64,000 nt of DNA from an uncultured Propionibacteriaceae bacterium (GCA_936924635.1 CAKZHP010000134.1:1-64000); one strand, 5' to 3'; shown: positions 7,977 through 16,916, numbered from the stretch's first letter. Translations and numbers: made by a program. The notes: generated by a model from the letters alone, not told the origin.

Positions 7977-8780
7977 TCAGCGGAACGTCGTCGGCCCACC
8001 CAGCGGGGCCGGCGACTGCTCCGCGTCGGCGTCGGTGAACGCCGGGGCGTGACCGACCCAGCGGGCAAGGTGCAGGCCACTCATCACCCGGTACGGGAAC
8101 GCCGAGCGTCTGGCTCGCCGCTCCAACCGCTCGGGGTCGATGCCACCGCCGGCGGACACCACGAGGTTGCCGAAGCGGTGCCCCTTGAGGGTCGAGGGCT
8201 CCACGGCGCAGACCACCGGCTGGAAGCGATCGGCGATTCCTGCGGTGACGCGCTTGGCGTACCAGAACGGGATCTTGTCGGTGATGTTCGCCGTCACCGT
8301 GCCGCCCTTGACCAGCACCCGGGCGACCTCGCCCCACCACTCGGAGGTGGTGAGCTCGGCCGGCACGCGGGCCCCGGCGAACGCGTCCAGGATGACCAGG
8401 TCGGCGTAGTCGTCGGGCATGGCCGCGAGTCCCGTACGGCCGTCGACGGGCCGCACCTTGATGCCGGAACGTGGCGCCAGGGGCACGGCCTGACGTACCT
8501 GCCGGGTGAGGTCCTCGTCGGGCTCCAGCACGATCTGGGGCGAGGTGGGGCGGGTCGCGGCGACGTACCGGGCCAGCGTCATCCCCGCGCCCCCGACATG
8601 CACGACCCGGATCCGCTCCCCCGCCGGCCGCATGGTGTCGATGACGTCGCCGATGCGTTGGACGTAGTCAAACTCGAGCCGCTCCGGGTCGGACGGGTCG
8701 ACGAACGACTGGTCCGTGCCCTCGACGCGCACCACGTACGCGCCGGGCACGTCTCGATCACCGACCAGCATGCCCGTCAT
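7977..8780 (-). CDS. spermidine-synthase-like methyltransferase-fold protein
   Basis: 267 residues, Rossmann fold of the spermidine synthase / spermine synthase-like superfamily. Visible are the SAM-type glycine loop VVHVGGAGMTLARYVA, the acidic end of beta-2 (IVLEPDEDLTR), the catalytic-side region DLVILDAFAGARVPAELTT and VLVKGGTVTANITDK. Such actinobacterial proteins are annotated as spermidine synthases, but a true polyamine substrate is unproven. ATG 8780 overlaps the stop of a vestigial MFS gene (ATGA); ATG 8771, with GAGAGG 9 nt upstream, is an equally good start. Confidence 0.8.
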   Translation of the reverse strand: MTGMLVGDRDVPGAYVVRVEGTDQSFVDPSDPERLEFDYVQRIGDVIDTMRPAGERIRVVHVGGAGMTLARYVAATRPTSPQIVLEPDEDLTRQVRQAVPLAPRSGIKVRPVDGRTGLAAMPDDYADLVILDAFAGARVPAELTTSEWWGEVARVLVKGGTVTANITDKIPFWYAKRVTAGIADRFQPVVCAVEPSTLKGHRFGNLVVSAGGGIDPERLERRARRSAFPYRVMSGLHLARWVGHAPAFTDADAEQSPAPLGGPTTFR

Positions 8781-8842
8781 CCTCTCGCACCTCTGGTGAC
8801 GGCGAGGTTCACCGCCGTGGCAGGACGGCCTACTGTCGCGCC
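8777..8842 (-). pseudogene. remnant of the C-terminus of an MFS transporter
   Basis: The minus strand just upstream of the spermidine-synthase-like gene encodes AVNLAVTRGARG followed by TGA, matching LVNLAISRRARG plus TGA at the end of the intact MFS gene at 9942. Two stretches of 13 and 12 identical bases occur at the same spacing. The reading frame has no start of its own. It is read as the tail of a second, destroyed MFS copy. Confidence 0.65.
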
Positions 8843-8875
8843 GCAGGCCTCACCCGCCTGGTGGCGCCTGAACGC

Positions 8876-9767
8876 TCAACGGCGAGCCAAGGCATCCGGT
8901 CCCGCAAGGATGTGTCGGGCCAGAGGACTTTCTCTTCGGAGACCGTCGAGCGTCCATCGACTCGGTTGATCGCCCGAGGCCAGAGAGCTTCGTGCTTGGG
9001 ACAAGAGCGTGGCCCACCAGTCGAGCATCCCCATGCGCCACTCGTGAGCATTGAGCGGGTGAAGCCGGTGCATCTCCAGGAGCGTCTCGTCGTGCCGACA
9101 TCGCCAGATGTGCACGGCCTCAACTGTTCGCCGGTCGCGGTGAGCGAGCTCGAGGTCGAGCACGCCGCTCAGGTCCCACCCGTTCCAGTGGAGGTTCCAT
9201 GCCGTGAGGTCTCCATGAACCAGGACCGTGCTGGTTGCGGCCGAGTCGATACGCTCGGTCAGGGCGAGGCTCTGCTCGACCGACGCACGAGCCAGGCTCT
9301 GTCCTCTTAGTCCTCGCACCCGTCCCACACCACGTCACCTGGGTCGAACACCGCCAAGGACCGCCAGGGGTACGGCCGCTGCGGAAGGGTCCGGCCGCGG
9401 CATGCTGCTGCCACTGTGCCCATACCGCCGCGTGCTGGGCGGGAAGCAGCCGTCGAGATTGCCCGATCAACGCCTCTTCCAAGGTCCACCACGTCCGGTG
9501 CTGGAACCACGGTTCGCACAACGGCGTGGCAACAGGCAGGCCTCGGCCAGCGAGTTCCGTTTGTGCTTCTTGTTCCCAGACGATGGAGCCACGCTGCTGT
9601 TCCTGGCTGAGACCACGAGGGTTGAGGTGGCGCCGCAGCACCACGTCCTTCTCCCCACGCTTGAGCAACCAGTGCTGCCGCTGCCGTCCGCCCAGGGCCC
9701 GCACGAGGCATGCGCCCAGGTCTTGAGCCACCGTCCCGGCCAGGCCAGGATCGGGCGGGCTGCTCAT
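8876..9767 (-). pseudogene. frame-broken phosphotransferase (aminoglycoside phosphotransferase family)
   Basis: The N-terminal part starts at ATG 9767 (MSSPPDPGLAG, then LLKRGEKDVVLRRHLNPRG, QEAQTELAGRGLPVATPLC). It passes into a second frame near 9395 (RTLPQRPYPWRSLAVFDPG) and a third near 9320 (LARASVEQSLALTERI, then VLVHGDLTAWNLHWNGWDL, the HGDL catalytic loop, and GVLDLELAHRD, the metal-binding Asp region). The summed product has the order and length of an APH/choline-kinase-like protein. Two indels of the same sense break it. It is either decayed or affected by sequence errors. It lies between two MFS remnants. Confidence 0.7.
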
Positions 9768-9804
9768 GCCACCATCATGTCCGGCGACCGTGAGCATCGT
9801 CCGA

Positions 9805-9945
9805 GACGAGCAAGAGCACCGGCACGCATGGCCGCCACAACGTGACGAGCACTGCGAGCGACACCGTGGTGAGTGCGGCCGAGACCAGGCCGAGGCTGAG
9901 CTAGCCGCTGCGGTCGGCCGCGGCACTCACCAGCGGACCGGTCAT
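9805..9945 (-). pseudogene. remnant of an N-terminal segment of an MFS transporter
   Basis: The minus strand encodes GPLVSAAADRSG, an in-frame TAG, then LGLVSAALTTVSLAVLV and WRPCVPVLLLV. This matches GGPLVGAAADRWGQ and GLVSAALTTAALAVLV in the intact MFS gene immediately upstream (nucleotide copy visible at 10820-10945). The TAG sits where the intact gene has a Gln codon. Similarity stops abruptly near 9805, where the phosphotransferase fragment begins. Confidence 0.75.
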
Positions 9946-11141
9946 CCTCTCGCGCGACGCGAGATGGCGAGGTTCACCAGGCCGGCCAGGGCAGCCGAGA
10001 CCCCGGCGACCGTGGGGATCGCCAGGGCAGCCACCGCACCACGGGAGTCGATCAGCGGGCCCGCTGCGGAGGCGCCGGTCGCCACGCCGACGGTGACGCA
10101 GGTGCCCAGGGCGGTCATCACCGTGGAGATCCTGGCCAGCGGCGAGGTCGACTCGCCAATGGCGAAGGCCGCGATCAGCGCCGGGGCGAGGAAGCAGCCG
10201 CAGAGGAAGCACACGGCCGACAGCAGCAACGGATGCCCGGCCAGGATCAGCCACGGCGCCACGAGCGACAGCCCGAGAGTGGCGCCCACGAGCTTGTGGC
10301 GCTGGCTCGCCCGTACGCGCGTGGACAGCAGCGCCGACGTGGCGCTGCCGATGCCCATCCCGCCGTACACGAACCCGGTGATCCCCTCCTGGCCGCGCTC
10401 GGTGAGGAAGGCGGTGACGCCGGTGGACACCGAGCCGAAGATGACGCCGATCGCGGCACAGACGAGGCCGACAGGCACCAGCCGGAGCCACGGCACCCGG
10501 GTCGGCTCATCGTCGCGGGCAACGTGGTGCGATCCCGGCGGCAGCGCGGTGGGGTGCAACGCGAACGCGACCGGCAGCACCAGCCCCAGCACGCCGGCGA
10601 CGATCAGCGGCACCGGTGCTCCCAGCAGCGCCAGCATGCTGACGGTGACCGGCCCGACGACGAACGCGGCCTCGTCGATCGCGCCTTCGTACGCCATCGT
10701 CAGGCTGGTCATCCGTGCCCGGTCCGTACGCTGCCTGGCCGCCGCTGCCCACCGCCCGCGCGCCATCGCGCCGACCTGGGGGTTGCCGGTGCCGGTGAGG
10801 AACGCGAGGGCGACGAGCAGCGGCATCGGTACGCCGGGGCGCAGCATCACCACGAGCACGGCCAGCGCAGCCGTGGTGAGAGCGGCCGAGACGAGGCCGG
10901 AGATGCGCTGGCCCCAGCGATCCGCGGCGGCACCGACCAGCGGCCCTCCGGCGGCGTTGCCGAGCGCGACCGCGGCGACCACGGCGCCGGCAGAGGTGAA
11001 GCTGTCGAGCTGCGCATACGTGTACAGGGTGAGGCCCAGAGGCAGCATCGCCGGCGGCATCCGCCCGGTCAGGCCCAGCAGCACGAACGAGGTCCCCGCG
11101 TCGCGCAGCACCTGCCACAGACCGCGCTCGGAGCCCGACAT
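9942..11141 (-). CDS. major facilitator superfamily transporter
   Basis: 399 residues with about twelve hydrophobic segments. The loop-2/3 motif appears as GAAADRWGQR, the usual MFS motif A position. The second half contains GVIFGSVSTGVTAFLTERG and LCGCFLAPALIAAFAIGE. The substrate is unknown; the family context is drug or metabolite efflux. GGAAGG lies about 6 nt upstream of the ATG, and a TAGACT -10-like box is at 11191-11186. The stop overlaps the start of the vestigial second MFS copy (ATGA), suggesting that MFS and spermidine-synthase-like gene were once adjacent and coupled. Confidence 0.88.
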   Translation of the reverse strand: MSGSERGLWQVLRDAGTSFVLLGLTGRMPPAMLPLGLTLYTYAQLDSFTSAGAVVAAVALGNAAGGPLVGAAADRWGQRISGLVSAALTTAALAVLVVMLRPGVPMPLLVALAFLTGTGNPQVGAMARGRWAAAARQRTDRARMTSLTMAYEGAIDEAAFVVGPVTVSMLALLGAPVPLIVAGVLGLVLPVAFALHPTALPPGSHHVARDDEPTRVPWLRLVPVGLVCAAIGVIFGSVSTGVTAFLTERGQEGITGFVYGGMGIGSATSALLSTRVRASQRHKLVGATLGLSLVAPWLILAGHPLLLSAVCFLCGCFLAPALIAAFAIGESTSPLARISTVMTALGTCVTVGVATGASAAGPLIDSRGAVAALAIPTVAGVSAALAGLVNLAISRRARG

Positions 11142-11230
11142 CCACGCCCTTCCGCACGACCACGGCCGCCCGCGCGACCCGGGTCAGTCTAGGGCGTACG
11201 CATGAGCCGCCCCGTCCCGAGAAGATTCCT

Positions 11231-11403
11231 GAACCCGCTGGTCGAGCAAGCAAGAGCCGAGCCTGCGAGGGTCTTGCGCGTCGAGACCCGACCTGACCGA
11301 GCGCAGCGAGGACAGGGCGCCCCGGCTGGCCTCACCCATGAGCCAGCCGGGGTTTCGACTCGCACGACCCTCTTCCCTCGGGTCCTGCTCACTCAACCAC
11401 CGG
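11231..11403. repeat. family B imperfect inverted repeat
   Basis: The left arm (CTGGTCGAGCAAGCAAGAGC onward) and right arm (ending TGCTCACTCAACCACCGG) are imperfect reverse complements over about 50 nt, flanking a central part with GGCTGGCTCATGGG and its near complement. Related right ends occur at 48009-48064 and 50996-51053, each close to a gene 3' end. It resembles the dispersed intergenic ...CTCAACCACCGG repeats known from many high-GC actinobacteria. Confidence 0.65.
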
Positions 11404-11429
11404 GACCAGTCCCAGCCCCTGACGCACGA

Positions 11430-11460
11430 GCGGCCACGCCCTGAAGCAGGGCGGGGCCGC
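11430..11460 (-). terminator. clpB terminator hairpin
   Basis: GCGGCC-ac-GCCCTG, loop aag, CAGGGC-gg-GGCCGC. The stem of 12 pairs with a 2-nt internal bulge lies 13 nt after the clpB stop on the minus strand. Confidence 0.65.
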
Positions 11461-11473
11461 GATGGTGCGTGCC

Positions 11474-14050
11474 TCAGCTGGTGCTGACCGTCAGGGCATC
11501 CCCCTCAGGCGCCACGTCGAAGGTGACGGTCGACCCGTCGCGCACCTCGCCGGCGAGCACCCGACGAGCCAGCTGGTCCTCCATCGACGTCTGGATGAGG
11601 CGCTTCAGCGGCCGGGCGCCGTACATGGGGTCGAACCCCTTGTCGGCGAGCCACTGCTGCGCGGCATCGGTGACGTCGACCGTGATGCGCCGGTCGGCGA
11701 GGCGGGCGTTGAGACGCCGCAGGTTGATCTCGACGATGTGCGACAGGTCCTCGGCGCTCAGCGGCTCGAACATCACGATGTTGTCGAGCCGGTTGAGGAA
11801 CTCGGGCTTGAACGCCTGCCGTACGACGCCCATCACCGCGTCCTGCTTCAGCTCGGGGTTCATCGTCGGGTCGGCGAGGAACTGCGAGCCCAGGTTCGAG
11901 GTGAGGATCAGGATCGTGTTGCGGAAGTCGACCGTCCGGCCCTGACCGTCGGTGAGGCGGCCGTCGTCGAGCACCTGCAGCAGGATGTTGAAGATCTCCG
12001 GGTGCGCCTTCTCGACCTCGTCAAGCAGCACCACCGAGTACGGCCTGCGGCGGACGGCCTCGGTGAGCTGGCCGCCCTCCTCGTAACCGACGTACCCCGG
12101 AGGTGCACCGACCAGCCGCGAGACGGCGTGCTTCTCCGCGTACTCGCTCATGTCGATGCGCACCATCGCGGTCTCGTCGTCGAACAGGAACGAGGCGAGC
12201 GACTTCGCCAGCTCGGTCTTGCCGACGCCGGTGGGGCCGAGGAACAGGAACGAGCCGGTGGGCCGGTTCGGGTCGGAGATGCCGGCCCGCGCGCGGCGTA
12301 CGGCATCGGAGACCGCCTGCACCGCGTTCTTCTGACCGATCAGACGCTCACCGAGACGCTCCTCCATCTGCAGCAGCTTCTCGGACTCGCCCTCGAGCAT
12401 CTTGCCGACGGGGATGCCGGTCCAGCTGGAGACGACCTCGGCGATGTCGGACGCGGCCACCTCGTCGGAGACCATGCGCGTGGTCTCCTCCTTGGCGGCG
12501 TCGTCCATCTGCGCCTCAAGGCCGGGGATCTGGCCGTAGAGGATCTCCGACGCCTTGGTGAGGTCGCCCTCGCGCTGGGCACGCTCGGCGGCCATGCGCA
12601 GGCTGTCGATCTCCTTCTTGAGGTCACCGACCTTGTTCAGGCCGGACTTCTCGGCCTCCCAGCGCGCCTCCAGCGAGCGCAGCTTCTCCTGGTGGTCGGC
12701 GAGGTCAGAGCGGAGCCGGGCGAGACGCTCGACCGAGGCCGGGTCGTCCTCCTTCTCCAGCGCGAACTGCTGCATGGTCATGCGGTCGACCTGGCGGCGC
12801 AGCTGGTCGATCTCCTCCGGGGAAGAGTCGATCTCCATGCGCAGCCGCGAAGCCGCCTCGTCGACGAGGTCGATGGCCTTGTCGGGCAGCTGACGGCTGG
12901 TGATGTAGCGGCCGGACAGCTGCGCCGCGGCCACCAGGGCCCCGTCGGTGATCCGTACCTTGTGGTGCGCCTCGTAGCGCTCCCGCAGGCCGCGCAGGAT
13001 CGCGATGGTGTCCTCGACGCTCGGCTCACCGACCCAGACCTGCTGGAAACGACGCTCCAGGGCCGGGTCCTTCTCGATCCGCTCGCGGTACTCGTCGAGC
13101 GTGGTCGCACCGATCATCCGCAGCTCGCCGCGGGCCAGCATCGGCTTCAGCATGTTGCCGGCGTCCATGGAGGAGTCGCCGGTCGCGCCGGCACCCACCA
13201 TCGTGTGCAGCTCGTCGATGAAGGTGATGATCTGGCCCTCCGCGTCGCGGATCTCCGCGAGCACGGCCTTGAGCCGCTCCTCGAACTCGCCGCGGTACTT
13301 GGCGCCGGCAACCATCGCCGACAGGTCGAGCGACACCAGGCGGCGGCCCTTGAGCGAGTCGGGCACGTCGCCGGCCACGATGCGCTGGGCGAGGCCGTCG
13401 ACGACGGCGGTCTTGCCGACGCCGGGCTCACCGATGAGCACCGGGTTGTTCTTGGTACGCCGCGCGAGCACCTGCACCACGCGGCGGATCTCGGAGTCAC
13501 GGCCGATGACCGGGTCCAGACGACCCTCACGCGCCTTGCGGGTCAGGTCGACGGAGTACTTGTCCAGGGCGGACTGACCACCCTCGGACTCGGCCGACGT
13601 GACCCGGCGGCTGCCGCGGGTCTCGTTGAACTTGGTGGTGATCGCCTCGGCCGTGACGCCGAGGTCGGTGAGGATCTTGCGGGCCTCCGACGTCACCGAG
13701 GCGAGGCCGATGAGCAGGTGCTCGGTGGCGACGAACTGGTCGCCGAGCTGCTGGGCGCGGGTCTCGGCCTCGGCGAGCACGCGGGCGAAGGAGCCGGAGA
13801 GGTTGGGCTGGGCGACCGAGCTGCCCTGCGCCGAGGGGAGCTTGTTGATGGCGCCCTTCGCAGCCGCCTCAACGATGCGAGGCTCGGCGCCGAGCGAGCT
13901 GAGCAGCGGGCCGACGGTGTTCTCGGGGATCGTGAGCAGCGCCTCGAGCAGGTGGGCGGGCTCGGCGTTGGGGTTGCCGTGGGTGAGAGCGGAGCGGGTC
14001 GCCATCGAGACCGCATCACGACTCATCGCGGTGAGCTTGGACGTATCCAT
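11474..14050 (-). CDS. clpB: ClpB disaggregase (Hsp100)
   Basis: 858 residues. An AAA+ ATPase that, with DnaK-DnaJ-GrpE, resolubilises aggregated proteins. Order of domains: N-domain (1-145), AAA-1 with Walker A GEPGVGKTAVVDG and IITFIDELHT, the long coiled-coil M domain (about 400-520), then AAA-2 with Walker A GPTGVGKTELAKS and VVLLDEVEKAHPEIFN. Full length. The start at 14050 is where homology begins (MDTSKLTAMSRDAV); AAGGAG lies 11 nt upstream. An HspR box covers the promoter, placing it in the same regulon as dnaK in this window. Confidence 0.97.
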   Translation of the reverse strand: MDTSKLTAMSRDAVSMATRSALTHGNPNAEPAHLLEALLTIPENTVGPLLSSLGAEPRIVEAAAKGAINKLPSAQGSSVAQPNLSGSFARVLAEAETRAQQLGDQFVATEHLLIGLASVTSEARKILTDLGVTAEAITTKFNETRGSRRVTSAESEGGQSALDKYSVDLTRKAREGRLDPVIGRDSEIRRVVQVLARRTKNNPVLIGEPGVGKTAVVDGLAQRIVAGDVPDSLKGRRLVSLDLSAMVAGAKYRGEFEERLKAVLAEIRDAEGQIITFIDELHTMVGAGATGDSSMDAGNMLKPMLARGELRMIGATTLDEYRERIEKDPALERRFQQVWVGEPSVEDTIAILRGLRERYEAHHKVRITDGALVAAAQLSGRYITSRQLPDKAIDLVDEAASRLRMEIDSSPEEIDQLRRQVDRMTMQQFALEKEDDPASVERLARLRSDLADHQEKLRSLEARWEAEKSGLNKVGDLKKEIDSLRMAAERAQREGDLTKASEILYGQIPGLEAQMDDAAKEETTRMVSDEVAASDIAEVVSSWTGIPVGKMLEGESEKLLQMEERLGERLIGQKNAVQAVSDAVRRARAGISDPNRPTGSFLFLGPTGVGKTELAKSLASFLFDDETAMVRIDMSEYAEKHAVSRLVGAPPGYVGYEEGGQLTEAVRRRPYSVVLLDEVEKAHPEIFNILLQVLDDGRLTDGQGRTVDFRNTILILTSNLGSQFLADPTMNPELKQDAVMGVVRQAFKPEFLNRLDNIVMFEPLSAEDLSHIVEINLRRLNARLADRRITVDVTDAAQQWLADKGFDPMYGARPLKRLIQTSMEDQLARRVLAGEVRDGSTVTFDVAPEGDALTVSTS

Positions 14051-14078
14051 GTAGGGACGTTCTCCTTGTCGAGCAAAG

Positions 14079-14097
14079 TTGAGTGTATTCGACTCAA
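14079..14097 (-). promoter_or_regulatory. HAIR box (HspR operator) of clpB
   Basis: TTGAGT-N7-ACTCAA, the HspR-associated inverted repeat, 29 bp upstream of the clpB start. HspR with DnaK as corepressor would hold clpB off until heat shock titrates DnaK. Confidence 0.85.
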
Positions 14098-14207
14098 CCC
14101 TATGAGGCGACGGTCTATTCCGCGGCCTGAACCGCCCGATCCGCACGCTGCCCCTCACCCGAGATCCGCCTGCCGAGACCGCCCGACAGACGTCAGAGGA
14201 GGCCCGT

Positions 14208-14648
14208 ATGTCCCCCAAGCAGATCCCCCCAGGCGCCAAGAGCAAGGTGGTGAAGGCCGTCTCGAAGGTCATCGACCTCCCTGACGGGCAGGCGGCCAAG
14301 AAGCTGGGCTCCTTCGCCACCAAGGCCAAGGCAGCGCTCCGCAAGCAGCTCGACGAGGCACCCATCGCCCCGAAGACGAAGAAGCGGGGCAGCAGCTTCC
14401 CACTCCAGGGGCCGCCCGGCGGCATGATGAAGCAGGTCGACCCTCAGACGGGCAAGGTCACGAACTACGCCGTGTACGACGCCAACGGCAACATCGTTCG
14501 TCGCGTTGACCTCACCGGCGCCTCCCATGCCAACGTGCCCACCCCGCACGTCATCGACTACCAGCACAACACCGGCCCGGACGGCACTGTCTATCCTCGC
14601 GAGGACAACAGCAGCATCCGCAGCGCGAACCCGGAGGAGATCCCGTGA
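14208..14648 (+). CDS. polymorphic-toxin type 24-like protein (orphan toxin)
   Basis: 146 residues. The Lys/Ala-rich N-terminal half (KSKVVKAVSKVIDLPDGQ) is followed by a C-terminal domain with KQVDPQTGKVTNYAVYDANG, RRVDLTGASHANVPTPHVID and a closing NPEEIP. This pattern matches the bacterial toxin 24 fold found at the ends of large secreted polymorphic toxins. Here it stands alone without a secretion or repeat domain. GAGGAGG lies 7 nt upstream of the ATG. The next gene starts inside the stop codon (GTGA) and is the expected immunity protein. Toxin assignment is from remembered family pattern, not a search. Confidence 0.7.
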   Translation: MSPKQIPPGAKSKVVKAVSKVIDLPDGQAAKKLGSFATKAKAALRKQLDEAPIAPKTKKRGSSFPLQGPPGGMMKQVDPQTGKVTNYAVYDANGNIVRRVDLTGASHANVPTPHVIDYQHNTGPDGTVYPREDNSSIRSANPEEIP

Positions 14649-15055
14649 CCGACATCGAGTCTGCGCTGACCCAGAGGGGATTCAGCAGCTACGCCGATCG
14701 CCTCGAAGCGGTGCGCACGCTGGCCGGGGATACCTCACCGCGCTCGACAGCAGCGCTGGTAGGGCTCCTCGGTGATGACGACGCGGCAGTCGTGGGCGAG
14801 GCCGCGGGCGCCCTGCTCCAGCGCGGCGAGCCGGGCTGGCGGGAGGTGGTGACGGCGTCGTGGCGCTCCGAGGACACGGGGATCTCCGAGGCCATCCGGA
14901 GCGCTGCCGTCGACCGGATCATCGCCGGGGACCCCGTCGAGGCCCTCCTCTCGGCGATCGCCGACGGCGAGCCGGCGTCAGACACCGGCAAGGGCGCAGC
15001 GGATCTCCTCATGGGCCTCGGGATGCGCCCCGTCGCCTACCTCGACGAGGACTGA
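14645..15055 (+). CDS. HEAT-like putative immunity protein
   Basis: 136 residues, acidic, helix-rich, with an Armadillo/HEAT-like pair (STAALVGLLGDDDAAVVGEA, then AVDRIIAGDPVEALLSAIAD). The GTG start overlaps the stop of the toxin-like gene by 4 nt, so translation is coupled. HEAT-repeat proteins are common immunity partners of polymorphic toxins; the role here is inferred from position and composition. Confidence 0.7.
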   Translation: MTDIESALTQRGFSSYADRLEAVRTLAGDTSPRSTAALVGLLGDDDAAVVGEAAGALLQRGEPGWREVVTASWRSEDTGISEAIRSAAVDRIIAGDPVEALLSAIADGEPASDTGKGAADLLMGLGMRPVAYLDED

Positions 15056-15327
15056 CCGGACGGGACGACCGGGCCGCCACATCCCCGCGCAGTTCTCCGC
15101 GCCTGACCGCGCCTGCATTCTCTGGTCGTGGGCGGTCTCACGTGCCATCTCTGGCGCGTGGCGTCGCCAGGAGCCATTGGATGCTGGCGCTGTCTGCCGT
15201 TGGCTGAGCTGGCCGGTCCTGGCGGCTGGCCGTGGCCCGTCCCGTCGGCGGCCACAACGGGCGTCGAGGGGAGCGTCGGCGACGCCTCGCCCACGAGCCA
15301 GCGAGGGCGCCTGGTCGCGGGAGAGGG

Positions 15328-15666
15328 TCAGGCCTTCTGCAGCGGCCTGGGGTCGAAGGTCACCCGCACGGCCCGCAGCTTGCCCTTCTCGACGTGACTC
15401 CAGTTCACGACCTCGGTCTCCCCGCCGTCGACCACGAGGCGGAACCAGGTCATGACGTCGGTGTCGTCAGAGAGCCGGGCGCGGATCTCGAGCTCGTCCG
15501 TTGCCTTGGCCAGCCCCGAGACGCCCTCCACGAACTCGTCGGGGCCGCGCGTGCTCCCCAGCACACCGTCGAAGGTGACGTCTGGGTGGAGGCGCTCGCG
15601 GAGCGGCTCGAAGTCCTTGTTGCGCCAGCAGTCGAAGTAGAGCTCGGCGATCGCTTTCGGCGTCAT
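15328..15666 (-). CDS. NTF2-like / SnoaL-like protein
   Basis: 112 residues of the nuclear transport factor 2 fold: IAELYFDCWRNKDFEPLRER at the N-terminus, LHPDVTFDG, and MTWFRLVVDGGETEVVNW in the barrel. Family members are small ligand-binding or isomerase-like proteins; no function is assignable. GAGGAG lies 6 nt upstream of the ATG. It is divergent from a LysR regulator with 119 bp between starts, so it is the likely target of that regulator. Confidence 0.82.
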   Translation of the reverse strand: MTPKAIAELYFDCWRNKDFEPLRERLHPDVTFDGVLGSTRGPDEFVEGVSGLAKATDELEIRARLSDDTDVMTWFRLVVDGGETEVVNWSHVEKGKLRAVRVTFDPRPLQKA

Positions 15667-15728
15667 GGTTGCTCCTCGTCCTCGGAGGGCGTCCGCCCTG
15701 GGTCCTTCCCACCGTCGACCAACACGTT

Positions 15729-15779
15729 CCATATGTCAAAGAGATTTGGGAGATACATCCCATCTGGGCTGGATATGGT
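15729..15779. promoter_or_regulatory. LysR/NTF2 divergent promoter region
   Basis: TATGGT at 15774-15779 ends 6 nt before the LysR start codon. CCATAT (15729-15734) and ATATGG (15773-15778) form an inverted pair spanning the intergenic region, a candidate regulator site overlapping the lysR -10 box. Confidence 0.4.
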
Positions 15780-15785
15780 CTGGTG

Positions 15786-16664
15786 ATGGAGATCCATCAG
15801 CTGCACTACGTCGACCTCGTCGCCACCGAGGGGTCGTTCACCGCAGCGTCACGGCGAGCGCGGGTGAGCCAGTCGGCACTCAGCACCCAGGTGGCCAAGC
15901 TGGAGACGGAGCTCGGGCACCGGTTGTTCGAGCGGGGCCGCCACGGCGCGGTGCTCACTGACGCCGGCGCCCTCCTCATCGAGCGCATCCGGGCAGCGCT
16001 GCTGGCGGTCGAGTCGGTGTCGGCGGCAGCAGCGGAGCTCAGCGGCGTGGTGGTCGGGCCGGTCGCCCTCGGAGCCGTGGTCGGGTGCGACCTGCCCGAG
16101 GTCGCCGCCGGGATGGCCGGCTTCGCGCGAGCGCATCCTCGCGCCACGGTGGCGTACGCCGAGGGCCCCTCGGACGCCCTTGTCGCGTCGCTGCAGCGCG
16201 GCAGTCTTGACCTGGTGCTGGTCGGGCATGCCGAGCCGCTGCCCGCGGGGATCGTCGTCACGACGGTGATGAGCAGCGACCTCGTCGTCGTCATGCCGGC
16301 CACCGCGGCGAGACGGCACGTACGGGTCGCGGACCTGACCGACGGGCCGCTCGTGACCCTGCCTCCGGGCACCGGGGTGCGGTCGGCTCTCGACGCGGCG
16401 GCCCGACGGGCCGGGGTGACGGTGCGGCCAGAGTACGAGGTGCACTCATCGTGGCTGGCCCTTGACCTGGTCCGCCGGGGGGCAGGGCTCGGCGTTCTCA
16501 CCGGCGGGATGCTGGCCTCGACACCCGCAGGGCTCGCGACCGTCCCCCTCCAGGGCGGCGGCACCTCGCACCTCTCGCTCGCGCACCGCCGCAACCCGAC
16601 GCCAGCCACCGCAGCGCTGAGCGCCGCGTTGGTGGAGGAGTTCCGAGGACCGGGCGGCCTTTGA
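15786..16664 (+). CDS. LysR-family transcriptional regulator
   Basis: 292 residues. The N-terminal winged helix-turn-helix is typical (LHYVDLVATEGSFTAASRRA, VSQSALSTQVAKLETELGHR, LFERGRHG). The C-terminal periplasmic-binding-fold effector domain starts near residue 90. The leaderless ATG at 15786 aligns with the family start. It is divergent from the NTF2-like gene, which it probably controls together with its own promoter. The inducer is unknown. Confidence 0.9.
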   Translation: MEIHQLHYVDLVATEGSFTAASRRARVSQSALSTQVAKLETELGHRLFERGRHGAVLTDAGALLIERIRAALLAVESVSAAAAELSGVVVGPVALGAVVGCDLPEVAAGMAGFARAHPRATVAYAEGPSDALVASLQRGSLDLVLVGHAEPLPAGIVVTTVMSSDLVVVMPATAARRHVRVADLTDGPLVTLPPGTGVRSALDAAARRAGVTVRPEYEVHSSWLALDLVRRGAGLGVLTGGMLASTPAGLATVPLQGGGTSHLSLAHRRNPTPATAALSAALVEEFRGPGGL

Positions 16665-16687
16665 CGTCGGTCATCCGCCGGTCAGTC

Positions 16688-16916
16688 CGCCCAGGATGAT
16701 CCAGCCGGCAGCCAGCAGTCACCTCTGACCCGCCACGTGCGCGTCGAGCGGACCACCCTGCGCAGGGCTTGCCGACGCTTGGCGCGCTCGGTGTGAGTGC
16801 CGGGAGCCGCTGTGGCCCGAGCTCCGCCGCGACTGCCAGGTCCAGAACGCTCCCCTGGACGACGCCAAAGGCGGCTCGAGGTCACGATCAGCCCGTCGAG
16901 CGGACCACCGTGCGCA
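16688..16916. repeat. degenerate family A units
   Basis: In the 340-bp gap after the LysR gene, right arms CGAGCGGACCACCCTGCGCA (16746-16765) and a near-identical copy at 16896-16916 are recognisable, the first preceded by a weak left arm near 16688. Nothing else is seen in this gap. Confidence 0.55.

Noticed and set aside
11462..14284. A 940-codon plus-strand open frame across clpB
   Set aside because: It is the antisense shadow of clpB produced by high third-position GC; its translation is Arg/His/Gly/Leu-rich without domains and it has no credible start.
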